A stretch of DNA of 64,000 bases. Origin: Methylobacter luteus IMV-B-3098. Its GTDB lineage: Bacteria; Pseudomonadota; Gammaproteobacteria; Methylococcales; Methylomonadaceae. The stretch lies in the NCBI RefSeq assembly GCF_000427625.1, contig NZ_KE386569.1, positions 3,880,313-3,944,312 on the forward strand. The letters run 5' to 3'. Numbering within the stretch: the first letter of the stretch is position 1; each line of letters begins with the position of its first letter. Shown here piece by piece: positions 8,826 to 19,781 of this stretch. Under the pieces are notes generated by a model that ran no database searches, was not told the DNA's origin, and was given only the letters and a program-made list of their open reading frames with translations. The translations under genes and the position numbers were made by a program.

Positions 8826-9215
8826 GTGTCTGACCCCTTTTCTCGCATAGGTCTGGATATGCGGCAGAGCATTCCCGGCTTCGGAATCGTCACGCAACCG
8901 CTGCGCCGCAACATGACCTACAGCCCTGTAGATAATCTGGTCGATATATTGATGAATTTCGCCAATGACGCTTGGCGAGATGACGCGGCAGAGGAGTTGG
9001 CGAATTCGCCTGATCAATTTCGTGCCGAAAAAGCTCTAATTTCAGCCATAGAGTCGCCAAAATTAGACGATTCCTTGCGTAGAACGTGTGCGGAGTCTCT
9101 CGCGACTATTTGGATTAGAGCGGGTTATGTACCTGTTGAAGAAATGTCTAGGTTGACCGGCGTTCCTCGCATTGTGGTGGAGGCATTCCTTCGTGAGGCG
9201 CATTTATTACCATGA
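8826..9215 (+). CDS. Small hypothetical protein, possible orphan immunity
   Basis: The open frame begins with GTG at 8826, but its first 30 residues run through sequence that looks like repeat debris. A start at the ATG at 8913 (MTYSPVDNLVDIL, 100 aa) gives a compact all-helical acidic protein (NDAWRDDAAEELANSPDQF, SLRRTCAESLATIWIRAGYV). It has no signal peptide. Short helical proteins resembling HEAT-like repeats are often Rhs immunity proteins, and the gene lies near an Rhs fragment. No family was recognised, and the start has no convincing ribosome site. Confidence 0.45.
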   Translation: MSDPFSRIGLDMRQSIPGFGIVTQPLRRNMTYSPVDNLVDILMNFANDAWRDDAAEELANSPDQFRAEKALISAIESPKLDDSLRRTCAESLATIWIRAGYVPVEEMSRLTGVPRIVVEAFLREAHLLP

Positions 9216-9237
9216 TCGTATGGAGGATGAATCGTAG

Positions 9238-9276
9238 GGTGGATTTGCCTTGGCAATCCACCAACAAACGGAGCCT
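9238..9276 (+). repeat. REP half-unit interrupted by an IS3 relic
   Basis: A third copy of the first REP palindrome (gggtggatt...aatccacc) and spacer. It matches the other copies until ggagcctt at about 9276 and then changes abruptly to the insertion-sequence relic, so the IS probably inserted into this REP. Confidence 0.7.
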
Positions 9277-9862
9277 TAGCGGACACTCGGTTAAGAGAGG
9301 AATCTCTGGACCCGAGGTCAACAATGAAAAACAAAAAAGAATCAACTGCGCCTGCTGTTCGTAGTCAATATACAGCCCCGTTTAAAGAACAGGCGTTGGA
9401 ACGCGATGGTATCCCCAGGGTAGCTCAGGATTTAGGGCTTTCCCAATCGATGGGGTATTCATGGCGAACCAAACGCCGTCAAACGGGGCAGTCGTGCGAA
9501 GATCAGACGCTTCAACACGCTGAAATAGCGCGGCTCAAACGAGAAAATGTCCGTCTTGAAGAGGAAGTGGCTTGCCTAAACAAGGCGGCCGCGTATTTAT
9601 GCCCTCTGGGTACTTCGCGAAACCACCCAAATGAATGAAGTCCGCCATGATCAGGGCTCACGAAAATCAATTCCCCACGGCTATGCTGTGCCGCATGGCA
9701 TCGGTTTCACGTAGTGGCTCACCGCTGGAGACACCGACCGATTTCCGATAGAAATCAGGCTAATCAAAGGCTGGCTAAAGCCATTAAACGCATTTTTGAT
9801 AATGATCCCGGGGCGAACCTCCACGGCATACTCGCTGACCAAAGAGCGCTGGCTCGTTTACG
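9276..9862 (+). pseudogene. IS3-family transposase relic (OrfA plus frameshifted OrfB start)
   Basis: OrfA is nearly complete at 9324-9638: a helix-turn-helix (YTAPFKEQALE, GIPRVAQDLGLSQSMGYSWRT) and a leucine-zipper-like tail (EIARLKRENVRLEEEVACLNKAAAY). The OrfB start follows in pieces: MIRAHENQFPTAMLCRMASV from 9648, a frameshift, then HRWRHRPISDRNQANQRLAK. The DDE catalytic core is missing. The relic ends where the downstream GGDEF-EAL gene ends at 9865, so the deletion removed the right end. Confidence 0.8.
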
Positions 9863-9864
9863 CT

Positions 9865-12800
9865 TCATGCCACAGCGCCTGTGTCTCTGGACAGTTTTTT
9901 CTCTTCTCTTCTATGAAGCATTCTTTCAAATGCTTTCGGTGACAGCGGCTTTGAGAAGAAATAACCTTGACCGAAATCGCATCCCATCTGTTTCAGTAAC
10001 ATGTATTGATCCTGGGTCTCCACTCCTTCCGCGATCACCTTGATGCCAAGTTTATGTGCCATTTCGATTATCGTCTCGCACAGCGCCATGTCATAAATAT
10101 CCACAGCAAGATTGCGTATGAAGGACTGGTCAATCTTGATGTAATCAATGTCGAATTTCTTAAGATACGATAACGATGAATATCCTGTTCCAAAATCGTC
10201 AAGCGCCACCGATATTCCGTTATTCTTGAAAGTCAGTAGTTGGCTGCTGATTCGATCTTTAGTCTCCATCAGCAAACCCTCAGTGATTTCAATCACGATG
10301 GCTTGCGTGGGCAAGGCTAATGCCTTCAGGTGATCGAACCAACTGGAGTGATTGTCGAAATCGCCCATGAACTGTACCGGCGACTTGTTGACGCTGATCT
10401 GGAACTCTGGATGATAGTTTGCCCGCAGGCGAACTGCCTGCGCGGCTGCCTGATAAAACACCCAGTTACCGACCTGGATGATCATTCCGGTGGCTTCAGC
10501 GATCGAGATGAAGTCCGCGGGACTGACTAGTCCAAGCGTGGGGTGCTGCCACCGGAGCAACGCCTCTGCTTTGCGGATATTACCTGTGGCCAGATCTACG
10601 ATGGGCTGGTAATACACTCTCAATTGATGATCCGACAGCGCAGTATGCATATCATTGGCCAGCCGCATCCGGGCATTTACAGTCTCTTGCATCACGGGCA
10701 GGTAATAGTGAAAGCGATTCCTGCCCTCGCTCTTGGCCGCATACATCGCCTGGTCAGCGAATCTCAGCAGAGTCGCCTCATCCGTGGCATCATCCGGATA
10801 TAAGGCGACCCCGATGCTGGCCGAGATGTAGATCATCTCGCTCCCCAGTCTGAACGGTACGGCTAGTTTGGCCAATAGACTGTCAGCAATACGCTCTATG
10901 CAATCGATACCGTTTAGTTCACTGAGAATAATCACGAATTCATCGCCACCAAAACGCCCCACGGTATCAGACTCGCGTACACAGCTTTCCATGCGCTGGG
11001 CAGCTTCCTTAAGCAGGATATCGCCTATCTCGTGTCCCAGGCTGTCGTTGACTTCCTTAAATCGGTCGAGGTCGATGAAGAGCAGCGCCAAAGGCAATGC
11101 CACTCGATGGACCTTCCTGATCGCTCGCTCCAGGCGATCATGGAGCATGTGGCGATTAGGCAGGCCGGTAAGTCCATCGTAGTTCGCTTGATGCCAGACA
11201 AGCTCCTCATTCTTTTTCTTTGCGGTAATGTCCGAGAAGAGTGCCACTCGACGATGAACGGAACCATCGGCGTGATAAATAGTGCTGATGGAAAGCCATT
11301 CCACGTAGCACTCTCCGTTCTTACGGCGGTTCCAGACCTCGCCTTGCCATCTGCCAGTACTGTTGAGTTCCTCCCACATGGTCTCATAGAATGCCTTGTC
11401 ATGGCGGTCCGATCTGAGCAGACCAGGATTCTTGCCAATAACTTCCTGCGCTGTGTAACCCGTTATTTCCGTATAGGCAGGATTGATAGCAATGATGCGG
11501 TTGTTTGCATCCGTCACCTGTATCGCTTCACTACTGGACTGATAGACCAGCGCAGCAAGTTTCATGTCTTCTTCGGCCTGTTTACGTTCGGTCACATCTT
11601 CCAACATGGTGATGGTAAAGGATGGCTTGCCCTGAATATCACGCACTAATGCCGTGGTGGCCCGAACCCAAATTACTTCGTTATCTTTACGCAAGTAACG
11701 TGTATTTTCCTGTTGGTATGAATCTCCATTGCCTTGCAGTAACCTCCTGTGTGACTCGACGACGCTATCCATGTCATCAGGGTGGATTATTTGCCGGAAA
11801 GGGATGCTCAGCAGTTCTGCTTCACTGTAGCCGAAGATTTTTTGTAGCGCCCGATTGCTCTGCATGCTCTTGCACGCCAGATCACATATCAGCATGCCGA
11901 TCGGGGCCTCATCGAATACCTTCATGAATTGCTCTTGGCTCTGACACAGCGCGTTTTCCAGCATCTGGTGCTCGGTAATATCCTGCGTTGTGCCAATCCC
12001 GCCGATCAGCTGCCCATTTGGGTCGAAATGGAGCTCTGCATGCTCTCTCACCCATTTCAGCTGGCCATTAGCGATCAAGCGATGCGTGATGTCGTAAGGC
12101 TGGCCTTGCAAGGCCGCCCGCCAGCGGTGATCGACGAATGCCCGATCATCGGGATGTATGCAGTGGAGAAACGTTTCATACGTTACGGGAGTCCCTGGCT
12201 GCACGCCAAAAATCCGGTAGTTTTCCTCAGACCAGCTCAATACATTGCTGCGCACGTCCATCAGCCAGCTGCCGACACTCGCCACCGCCTGGGCTCGATT
12301 GAGGTTAGCTTCCGTTTCGCGCAGTTTGTCATTCGCTAGATGATCCGCCTTGGTTCTTGCCCACCACTGCCAGATCAATGCCGCAAAGAATACGATTAAC
12401 AGCATGGAAAGACTGACGGCGAGCCATCGCAGACGATGACTGTGCTGCAATACTTCGTCGGTGTCCATCTTGACTACCATGCTCCAGGGTATATTGGGAA
12501 CCGGTAAAGTGTAGGCCAGTACCGGCTTGTCGCGATAGTCATTGGCTTCCAATGAGCCATACTGCCCCATAATGGCCGAAATGGCTGGCCAAGCCGGAGA
12601 ACTGGCCTTGTTGCTCAGAGGAATGCGCAGCGTGAGGGCAGTGTTCTTCCTGTGACGCAGTTCATTAAGAAACTGCACTTCGTTTCCATACTGGGTGACA
12701 AGCAGGGTTTCGGCCGTTTCGCTCTCCACTGGCCAGGATTGGAGCAAGTCGAACAGGTAATCGGAATAACTACGCATCACGACTATGCCTAGGACGCCTG

Positions 12801-13347
12801 TTTTGTCTTGGTTAAGAATGGGGACGAAGATATCCAGCACGGCCTTTCCCGGCGCGTTCGGGTCAGCGGCATAAAGGCTCACGACCGAAGCGCGGTCATG
12901 CATCGCTTGCAGCGCATTGGTTTGTCCTTTAGTGGTTAATCCGCCGTTTTGGCCGATGGCTAGTCGGACATTCAGATCATTCGTCCGAGTGTCCAGTACC
13001 AGAATAGATCTGTACCGATAAGCTCTGGCAATGGAATTGATAGTCTGTTGAAACGCGAGAGGCGGGTGACTGCCTGACTCAATCAACCAGTTCGGTGCGG
13101 CACGCAACAAATCCGATATGACCGCTGCGTCCGCCTCGCGCTCGGCGAGATACGAGCGGATCTGGCGGACCTTGAGCAGACCGATGCTGGCCAGCGTTCC
13201 CTGCATGTCTGCCTTTTCGCGATTTTCAACCCATTTATTTATCGCCAATGCTCCCCCGATAACCAGGCATGAACATAACAAAAATAACGGCAAGGGTCGC
13301 AAATGCAACCGGCGAACGGTAGAGAGCAATTGAGCGAGGTTCGTCAT
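9865..13347 (-). CDS. Membrane-bound sensor diguanylate cyclase/phosphodiesterase (PAS-GGDEF-EAL)
   Basis: A 1160-residue c-di-GMP enzyme. One membrane helix lies at about 18-36 and a second at about 308-328, enclosing a roughly 270-residue periplasmic sensor that looks Cache-like. Three PAS regions follow (about 350-460, 465-590, 595-710). The GGDEF domain has an intact GGDEF motif (800-804) and an RESD inhibitory I-site (791-794). The EAL domain keeps EALLRW (928-933), DDFGTGYSS (1050-1058), KIDQSF, IAEGVE and QGYFFSKP, so both activities look possible. The gene stands alone, and its signal is unknown. It would tune the switch between motile and sessile life. Confidence 0.95.
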   Translation of the reverse strand: MTNLAQLLSTVRRLHLRPLPLFLLCSCLVIGGALAINKWVENREKADMQGTLASIGLLKVRQIRSYLAEREADAAVISDLLRAAPNWLIESGSHPPLAFQQTINSIARAYRYRSILVLDTRTNDLNVRLAIGQNGGLTTKGQTNALQAMHDRASVVSLYAADPNAPGKAVLDIFVPILNQDKTGVLGIVVMRSYSDYLFDLLQSWPVESETAETLLVTQYGNEVQFLNELRHRKNTALTLRIPLSNKASSPAWPAISAIMGQYGSLEANDYRDKPVLAYTLPVPNIPWSMVVKMDTDEVLQHSHRLRWLAVSLSMLLIVFFAALIWQWWARTKADHLANDKLRETEANLNRAQAVASVGSWLMDVRSNVLSWSEENYRIFGVQPGTPVTYETFLHCIHPDDRAFVDHRWRAALQGQPYDITHRLIANGQLKWVREHAELHFDPNGQLIGGIGTTQDITEHQMLENALCQSQEQFMKVFDEAPIGMLICDLACKSMQSNRALQKIFGYSEAELLSIPFRQIIHPDDMDSVVESHRRLLQGNGDSYQQENTRYLRKDNEVIWVRATTALVRDIQGKPSFTITMLEDVTERKQAEEDMKLAALVYQSSSEAIQVTDANNRIIAINPAYTEITGYTAQEVIGKNPGLLRSDRHDKAFYETMWEELNSTGRWQGEVWNRRKNGECYVEWLSISTIYHADGSVHRRVALFSDITAKKKNEELVWHQANYDGLTGLPNRHMLHDRLERAIRKVHRVALPLALLFIDLDRFKEVNDSLGHEIGDILLKEAAQRMESCVRESDTVGRFGGDEFVIILSELNGIDCIERIADSLLAKLAVPFRLGSEMIYISASIGVALYPDDATDEATLLRFADQAMYAAKSEGRNRFHYYLPVMQETVNARMRLANDMHTALSDHQLRVYYQPIVDLATGNIRKAEALLRWQHPTLGLVSPADFISIAEATGMIIQVGNWVFYQAAAQAVRLRANYHPEFQISVNKSPVQFMGDFDNHSSWFDHLKALALPTQAIVIEITEGLLMETKDRISSQLLTFKNNGISVALDDFGTGYSSLSYLKKFDIDYIKIDQSFIRNLAVDIYDMALCETIIEMAHKLGIKVIAEGVETQDQYMLLKQMGCDFGQGYFFSKPLSPKAFERMLHRREEKKLSRDTGAVA

Positions 13348-13712
13348 ATGCTTTGGCTTTGGTAAAGTCTAGTGAGGGAGCGATGCTGTGTCCTGTCTTT
13401 AATTGGGCACATTTTCGGCTTCTTCGGCGCATGTCTGTCGTCTTGTAGCCAACAGACAACAAATTCCTATTAGCAGAAAGAAGATATTGAGGTTGTAAAG
13501 CGCCATCAAACTATACGGTGATGGCAATGCTCTACCGGCTTTAAAAAATATAAGAGCACCTGTCTGAAAGCAGTTCTCGCATTGAAAGTCGGGGAGATCT
13601 GTTTGAATGGGCGGAAATTCAGGCTGGAAATGGATAGTGATTGCGCTTTTATCGACCTAAAACAGCCCAGTGGGAAATATTTTTGCAAAATAAAAAGCAT
13701 TATTTTTTTATT

Positions 13713-13732
13713 ATTAATTAGTACTAATTAAT
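13713..13732. repeat. 20-bp perfect AT-rich palindrome
   Basis: The sequence attaattagt and its reverse complement meet without a spacer. It lies in a run of A and T between the GGDEF-EAL gene and IS debris. It could be an operator or chance in AT-rich DNA. Confidence 0.5.
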
Positions 13733-13849
13733 TATTAATTATTTACGTGAATAGGTTCTCATTTTTTTTGTGAAACAGTTCGCATTTTTACATGAACCCT
13801 GAACTTCCTTAATCTAACCTCAGTTCAGTTTAAGAATTTGGACAAAAGA

Positions 13850-14105
13850 TCACTGATGCACTCTGGAGACAAAGGCCGGGCTAACTTGATAGATCGCGCT
13901 GACTTAGGATTTGGCTAAAAATGACTTCCCAAAATCTGAATCTTGCATAAGATGCGCTGAGCGCAGTGAAGCGCATCAATCGCGAACGAGGCGCAGGTCT
14001 TCTGAATGAGGGCAGGGCATTTTCTGGTATGTCTGTTATCGACAAAACTCAATTTCAGCAATATCAGTTGATTTCAAGTAACGGGTAAGTGCTCTAACTC
14101 ATTAG
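13850..14105 (-). pseudogene. IS630-type transposase 5'-end relic
   Basis: Segments such as gagacaaaggccgggctaac, aggcgcaggtcttctgaatg and gatttcaagtaacgggtaag match, with changes, the relic at 33970-34180 in the same order. The minus-strand coding sequence is broken and partly deleted, and carries an extra AT-rich insertion. Confidence 0.6.
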
Positions 14106-14185
14106 GAAACCTTTACTACAAGCGTTTCAACTGTAGTGGTCTAATTTTGATGGACACCGTTATAGGAGGAAAATACCCTACCTAA

Positions 14186-15378
<1,193 letters not shown>

Positions 15379-15498
15379 CCACTACACAACATCACGTTTA
15401 GCCTAATTCCAGTCAACTCACACCGTTTTACTTACAAAAGTCGGCAGCATAACCGGGTCTGCCACTCAAATAGTCAGCATGGCAGAGTCATTAAGCGC

Positions 15499-15870
15499 TT
15501 AGTCGCTGCGGGATGGCTCTGGCCTGGTTGTTTGAGGCGGCGCAGGCAAATTAGGAGGTGGCGGCGCAAGCCACTCCTGCTGAGTACCGTACGTTAACCC
15601 GCCCGGCACAGGAACTCGATGTTTTTTACTGTACATGCATTGGATGTAACTGATGTCATAATCTTGTTGACCTTCTTCCTTGGAATCGGGCTCCTTTTGC
15701 GATTCAGTAATTTGCTCATAGGCAAGGCGCCTGCACATCAGATCGTCATTATGGAACTGATCATAATTTTTACCGGTGCCTGGCAGTACCAAAATACTCG
15801 GACCGCTTGGCATCGTCGAGCATGCGCTGAGCACGAAAACGGAAATCAGGATTATCAGAATCTGTGGCAT
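15499..15870 (-). CDS. Small lipoprotein (unknown function)
   Basis: The 123-residue protein has a type II signal peptide with lipobox LSAC (Cys17), so it should be lipid-anchored. The first mature part (GPSILVLPGTGKNYDQFHND, MCRRLAYEQI) is a pattern I know from proteobacterial lipoproteins of unknown role. The C-terminus is proline-rich (APPPPNLPAPPQTTRPEPS), as in wall- or periplasm-spanning linkers. It lies 14 bp downstream of the glycine-rich gene and is probably co-transcribed with it. Confidence 0.75.
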   Translation of the reverse strand: MPQILIILISVFVLSACSTMPSGPSILVLPGTGKNYDQFHNDDLMCRRLAYEQITESQKEPDSKEEGQQDYDISYIQCMYSKKHRVPVPGGLTYGTQQEWLAPPPPNLPAPPQTTRPEPSRSD

Positions 15871-15884
15871 TGGGCACGCCTCCG

Positions 15885-16607
15885 TTAAGGAACAATTTTT
15901 TGCCAGCTAGTTGAGCAATTTCTGACATAAGGATAGTAACCGGCTGGTTTGGTGCAGTAATACCAATAGCCGGGCTCCTGCCCGACGGGTTGAGGCTCAA
16001 TTTTCACCCAGCCTGCCGGACATTCTTTCACATGGGGATAGTATCCCTCGGGATTTGAGCAATAGCTCCAGCTGTTCGATTCGAGTGGCTGGATTCTAGG
16101 TACAGTCCCTTGTTCTATATAAACAGGAGGATTGACTGTTGCGGAATAATAAGGAGGAATTGAATAGTAAGGCCAGTAATAATAGGGTGGCCAGAAAAAA
16201 GGGTACTCTACGAAAAAGCCAACTCCACGGGATACTCTAGCATGCCCTGGTCCAATATAGCCCCCTCTGCGAGCGCCCCCATAGCCACCGCTAGATCTGC
16301 CACTGTAGATCCCCCCAAAACCTCCACCTCTATAGCCCCTGCCAGAACTTCTCCGGTAATCGCCACTATATCCGTCCCTGTAGATCCCTCCAAAACCCCC
16401 GCCTCTATAGCCTCCACCAGAACTTCCCCGGTCACCTCCACCAACACTACCCCCATGCCCCCCGCCAAAACTGCCACCTCGAATTCCGCCAATACCACCT
16501 CCCTGAACGCCACCTTTGCTTTTGCTCTGGGCCATGGCGCTTTCGCTAGTTAATAAAGCAATAAGGATCATCAGCACAACTGATAGTCTTCTGAATATCA
16601 TGGTCAT
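15885..16607 (-). CDS. Secreted glycine-rich protein
   Basis: The 240 residues begin with a Sec signal (VVLMILIALLTSESAMA). A low-complexity glycine/serine/arginine region follows (about 30-125) with the repeated motif YRGGGFGGIY. A tyrosine/proline-rich hydrophobic patch comes next (YPFFWPPYYYWPYYSIPPYY). The C-terminus has two copies of a cysteine module (YYPHVKECPAGWVKI and YYPYVRNCSTSWQKI). It looks like an extracellular or surface structural protein. Partner lipoprotein: the next gene on the same strand. No enzymatic motif is seen. Confidence 0.75.
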   Translation of the reverse strand: MTMIFRRLSVVLMILIALLTSESAMAQSKSKGGVQGGGIGGIRGGSFGGGHGGSVGGGDRGSSGGGYRGGGFGGIYRDGYSGDYRRSSGRGYRGGGFGGIYSGRSSGGYGGARRGGYIGPGHARVSRGVGFFVEYPFFWPPYYYWPYYSIPPYYSATVNPPVYIEQGTVPRIQPLESNSWSYCSNPEGYYPHVKECPAGWVKIEPQPVGQEPGYWYYCTKPAGYYPYVRNCSTSWQKIVP

Positions 16608-16769
16608 TCCTCATCTGGCGAATCGAGCCGAAGAGAGCTGAGTCGACTTTAACCCAGTGTATTTTTTACATTACCTCATCTTCGACTTCAACGCGATCGT
16701 CCCGCCATCCACGGCAAATGTGCCATGCCCAAGGTGATGGATGGTTTTTGACGCTCTAACCAACATAGC

Positions 16770-17579
16770 TCATTGACATGACGCCCTGGTCAGCCAACCC
16801 GATAAATCGCCAACATCCATTAAAACACCATCAGGACCTAGATAATAAACATGATTGTCGCTGGCTGAAACGCCTACATAAGAGTTTGTTTGGCTGTAAT
16901 AGCGATAGGTATATGGCGATTGAAATTGTGATGTTGCCCCAGCTGGCGAGAATAAGTTCGAGTAATTAATTTCCGCCCAATTCAGAAGGCACTCTACTTC
17001 ACTGCGTAAAGCGGAATCCCGCGTAAATTTGCCGATCGAGTTTAATGTACAGGAAAAGGGTATGCCGGAGTCCACACCTTCAAGCCGTCCCGTGCCGCTT
17101 AAAGTAAACTGATTCGGAGCATTTACCGCGCCTGAAGCGGTAAAGCTGTTTTCAGAAAGCGTTAAGTCGCTAACGGGAGGGGTAAGTACGCCGGAAAGAG
17201 TCACCATATTGCCTCTTATCTGGCCGGCTCTTTTGATTGCATCGGGACCGGGCCCCGTGTAGCTGATACTGCAGCCATCCTGCAGAATATCGATTGTTCC
17301 CGTGTCGCTGATGGGGTCAGTAAAAGCCTCTCCTTCAGACTCACAGGTAAAAGTGCCATTTTCCGAATAATTCCATCTGCCGGCGATATTAACGCATTGT
17401 GTCCCAGCCGGACCTTGAGACATGATCTCCGGCTTCGTTTTACCCTTATTAAGGTCCGAGAGGTCGACTTGATTGCCAGTTCCTCCGCCGATGCCATAGA
17501 TTTTTGTCGGGGCGGAATCCACACCGGCTGAGACAAAGAGCAGACAGGCCACCATATATAGTGAAAACGATTTTTTCAT
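16770..17579 (-). CDS. Secreted hypothetical protein
   Basis: The 269-residue product has a Sec signal peptide (MKKSFSLYMVACLLFVSAGVDSA). The middle (about 60-190) is beta-rich with conserved cysteines (CVNIAGRWNYSENGTFTC, ILQDGCSISYTG) and resembles a small lipocalin-like or META-type barrel, though this is weak. The C-terminal module (ECLLNWAEINYSNLF, YTYRYYSQTNSYVGVSA, HVYYLGPDG) is one I recognise from many secreted proteobacterial proteins of unknown role. A ribosome site (gaggagaaagaaa) lies directly upstream. Confidence 0.7.
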   Translation of the reverse strand: MKKSFSLYMVACLLFVSAGVDSAPTKIYGIGGGTGNQVDLSDLNKGKTKPEIMSQGPAGTQCVNIAGRWNYSENGTFTCESEGEAFTDPISDTGTIDILQDGCSISYTGPGPDAIKRAGQIRGNMVTLSGVLTPPVSDLTLSENSFTASGAVNAPNQFTLSGTGRLEGVDSGIPFSCTLNSIGKFTRDSALRSEVECLLNWAEINYSNLFSPAGATSQFQSPYTYRYYSQTNSYVGVSASDNHVYYLGPDGVLMDVGDLSGWLTRASCQ

Positions 17580-18054
17580 TTTCTTTCTCCTCTTTTGATC
17601 AGTCTCAATTCTTGAGCCGAAATTAGAGATTTACTGTAAGAGTTACGCAAGCCGCATGGTTAGGGAAGCATTTCGGAATTGTCGAACCAGATAGTCCTCC
17701 AGTGAGCGCCGTTCCAAGTTGATAAACGGTATGGCTGAACCTTGAGTCGAACCCAGGCTGGAAAAGCACAGGCAACATAATTGCGCTGAATGAAGATAGT
17801 GCGTCAATGTGGAATTGATCGGGTCACCAATTGGCATTTGCGGTAATGCGGGCAATCCACTAGGCTTCTTTTTCATACCCCTCTGACACCGCGCGCGCGC
17901 TCAAGTGCCTTATTAACTCAAAGAGCCTTCGAAAGGGCTCTGTTCCAAGGTGAGATGGCGTGTGGTGAAGCCGAACGCATCACCGGATTGAAGGGATGCA
18001 GCGTAACGCTTGGTAAGGCCGCGGCCTGTCAGGGCATCGGCCTTGCATGAAGGG
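17580..18054. other. Intergenic, no supported gene
   Basis: There are short open frames (for example at 17643-17876, minus) but none has a ribosome site, recognisable composition or family resemblance. The part around 17640-18050 looks like decayed coding sequence, origin unknown. Confidence 0.4.
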
Positions 18055-18990
18055 CTAGGCCGCGCCGCCCAGAAGAACGGTAGTGGCATAGGCGGCATAC
18101 AGCGCAAGTAACAATATACCGCGCCAACGCCCCATAAAACCGTTGCGAGGCGGATAAACAAATGTAAGGGCCATTACACCAAAGACTAAGGTAACTACGA
18201 CTTCGCGCAAAGGAACCGTGATGGGATGGATGATGGCAGCCACGGATACGATAAATATCCCATTGTATATATTGCTGCCCAACACCGTTCCCAACCCAAC
18301 CTCATCATGGCCGCGAAGCTTGGAAATGAGGGTCGTTGCAAGCTCGGGAACAGAGGTGCCAATCGCGACAATGGTTGCACCGATGATGAACTCATCGATA
18401 CCAAATGAAATAGCAATTTCTTGGGCGCCCGTAACGATTAGTTTCCCCGCGGCTATCAGGAATACCAAGCCCGCCACGAATGAAATTACCACCAGCCACG
18501 TTTTGCCCTCCCCAAGAACATCTTCTGTAAAGCTACGCTGCCGCTTCGCCTCAATAACTGCCGCCGCGAGCCATGCAATAAACAGGCACAGCATCAATAT
18601 CCCATTGCTTCTTGAGAGTTCACCGTCCAGAAATAACAAGCCCGTCATTATGGGGATCAGCAAAGCGACGGGAAGATCTCGTTTTACGCTATCGCGTGGG
18701 CTGTGAATTCCGGAAATTACCAAGGCGAGCCCAAGGATAAGCGCAATATTTACGACATTGCTGCCAAGCGCATCTCCGAGGGCAATCTGAGGCTCCCCTG
18801 CCAATGCGGAACTTATTGAAACTGACAATTCCGGGCTCGAAGTAGCGAACGCCGCAACGGTAGCGCCAATAATTCCTGGTGAGATCCTAGCCAAGCTAGC
18901 CAGCCCGACTGTTCCGCGAACAAAAAGCTCGCCGCCTATACCAGCACATATAACGCCCAGCAGAAGGGCAAGGTATTCGTTCATGAGCAC
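18055..18990 (-). CDS. Calcium/sodium (K+-dependent type) antiporter, CaCA family
   Basis: This is a 311-residue inner-membrane exchanger with about ten membrane segments. Both alpha-repeats that form the ion site are clear: GATVAAFATSSPELSVS with GDALGSNVVNIALILG in the first half, and GATIVAIGTSVPELATT with GTVLGSNIYNGIFIVS in the second. Glu and Asp/Asn ligands are kept. Length and order fit the YrbG/CaxA-like group. It most likely exports Ca2+ in exchange for Na+ or H+. It stands alone, and two ATGs (residues 1 and 3) are possible starts. Confidence 0.93.
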   Translation of the reverse strand: MLMNEYLALLLGVICAGIGGELFVRGTVGLASLARISPGIIGATVAAFATSSPELSVSISSALAGEPQIALGDALGSNVVNIALILGLALVISGIHSPRDSVKRDLPVALLIPIMTGLLFLDGELSRSNGILMLCLFIAWLAAAVIEAKRQRSFTEDVLGEGKTWLVVISFVAGLVFLIAAGKLIVTGAQEIAISFGIDEFIIGATIVAIGTSVPELATTLISKLRGHDEVGLGTVLGSNIYNGIFIVSVAAIIHPITVPLREVVVTLVFGVMALTFVYPPRNGFMGRWRGILLLALYAAYATTVLLGGAA

Positions 18991-19175
18991 ATCATTAGCT
19001 AACGGCCTAACAATTTAATCCGGATCCGGATGCAAAACAGCCTCGAATCTTTTTCAGAATCAGCTCCCTATTTGCCATTCAAGGCATAGAACAAGTTCAA
19101 TAAAAACCATGCTCTAGATCAACTTCGGCGCGCTTGACTGGCAAAATTTCAGCGCCGTTTTACAGTTACAGTGAT

Positions 19176-19781
19176 CTATTCGATACGATTCACGTCTGCA
19201 AGCTTCTCGAGTTCTTCTTTTTGAGGCAAATCGACTCCCACACTGACAATGAAACTGGTAACTGCTTCAATATCCATACTTGATTTTACGACCCTCGACC
19301 GGTGCACAACAATGGTAAAGCCAGAGGTTGGATTAGGCGATGTAGGTACATAAACAACCAGCATCTCTCCCGCTTTATTGGTGACGTAACCTGGCACCCA
19401 TAAGCCTTCCTTGGGATATTCAATAAAAATAATTTCTTTAGCGATACTTTTTTCCTGACTGAATAAATTAACCATTTTTTTACTGACTCTATAAATGGTT
19501 CTAATCATTGGAATCTGATTGATCAAGACTTCAACCTGGCTCAGTAGCCATAATTTTTCGAATTTAGTGATTCTATAACCGGTATAGGCAATGACAATAA
19601 AAGAAAACGTGAAGGCCAGAACAGTAATAAGGATATTGTTGGAGTAGCCGTAAATATAAACAAAAAACTCCCTTAGGATCGTTTCCAAAAACACCAGAAC
19701 TTGAATGACAATAACAACTGGAATGAGCGCTAAAATACCCACTATAAAATATTTCAGACTCGATTTAATAAAATTAAACAT
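19176..19781 (-). CDS. DUF502 family inner-membrane protein
   Basis: A 201-residue protein with two membrane helices at about 10-32 and 48-70. A conserved cytoplasmic or periplasmic domain follows (QIPMIRTIYRVSKKMVNLF, IEYPKEGLWVPGYVTNKAG, VYVPTSPNPTSGFTIVV). These motifs define DUF502, a bacterial family of unknown function also seen in plant LCV proteins. A good ribosome site (aggagtt) precedes the start. No operon partner is visible. Confidence 0.93.
   Translation of the reverse strand: MFNFIKSSLKYFIVGILALIPVVIVIQVLVFLETILREFFVYIYGYSNNILITVLAFTFSFIVIAYTGYRITKFEKLWLLSQVEVLINQIPMIRTIYRVSKKMVNLFSQEKSIAKEIIFIEYPKEGLWVPGYVTNKAGEMLVVYVPTSPNPTSGFTIVVHRSRVVKSSMDIEAVTSFIVSVGVDLPQKEELEKLADVNRIE

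Larger units (their letters stand above)
13348..14131. other. Intergenic stretch with a palindrome and an IS630-end relic
   Basis: I see no intact gene. The promoter region of the GGDEF-EAL gene is at the left. A 20-bp perfect palindrome centred on gtac lies at 13713-13732 in very AT-rich DNA. From about 13850 to 14105 the sequence is recognisably homologous to the IS630-type relic at 33970-34180, but with deletions. Confidence 0.6.

Noticed and set aside
17643-17876. 77-aa open frame on the minus strand
   Set aside because: No ribosome site, no signal or motif and odd composition; more likely decayed sequence.
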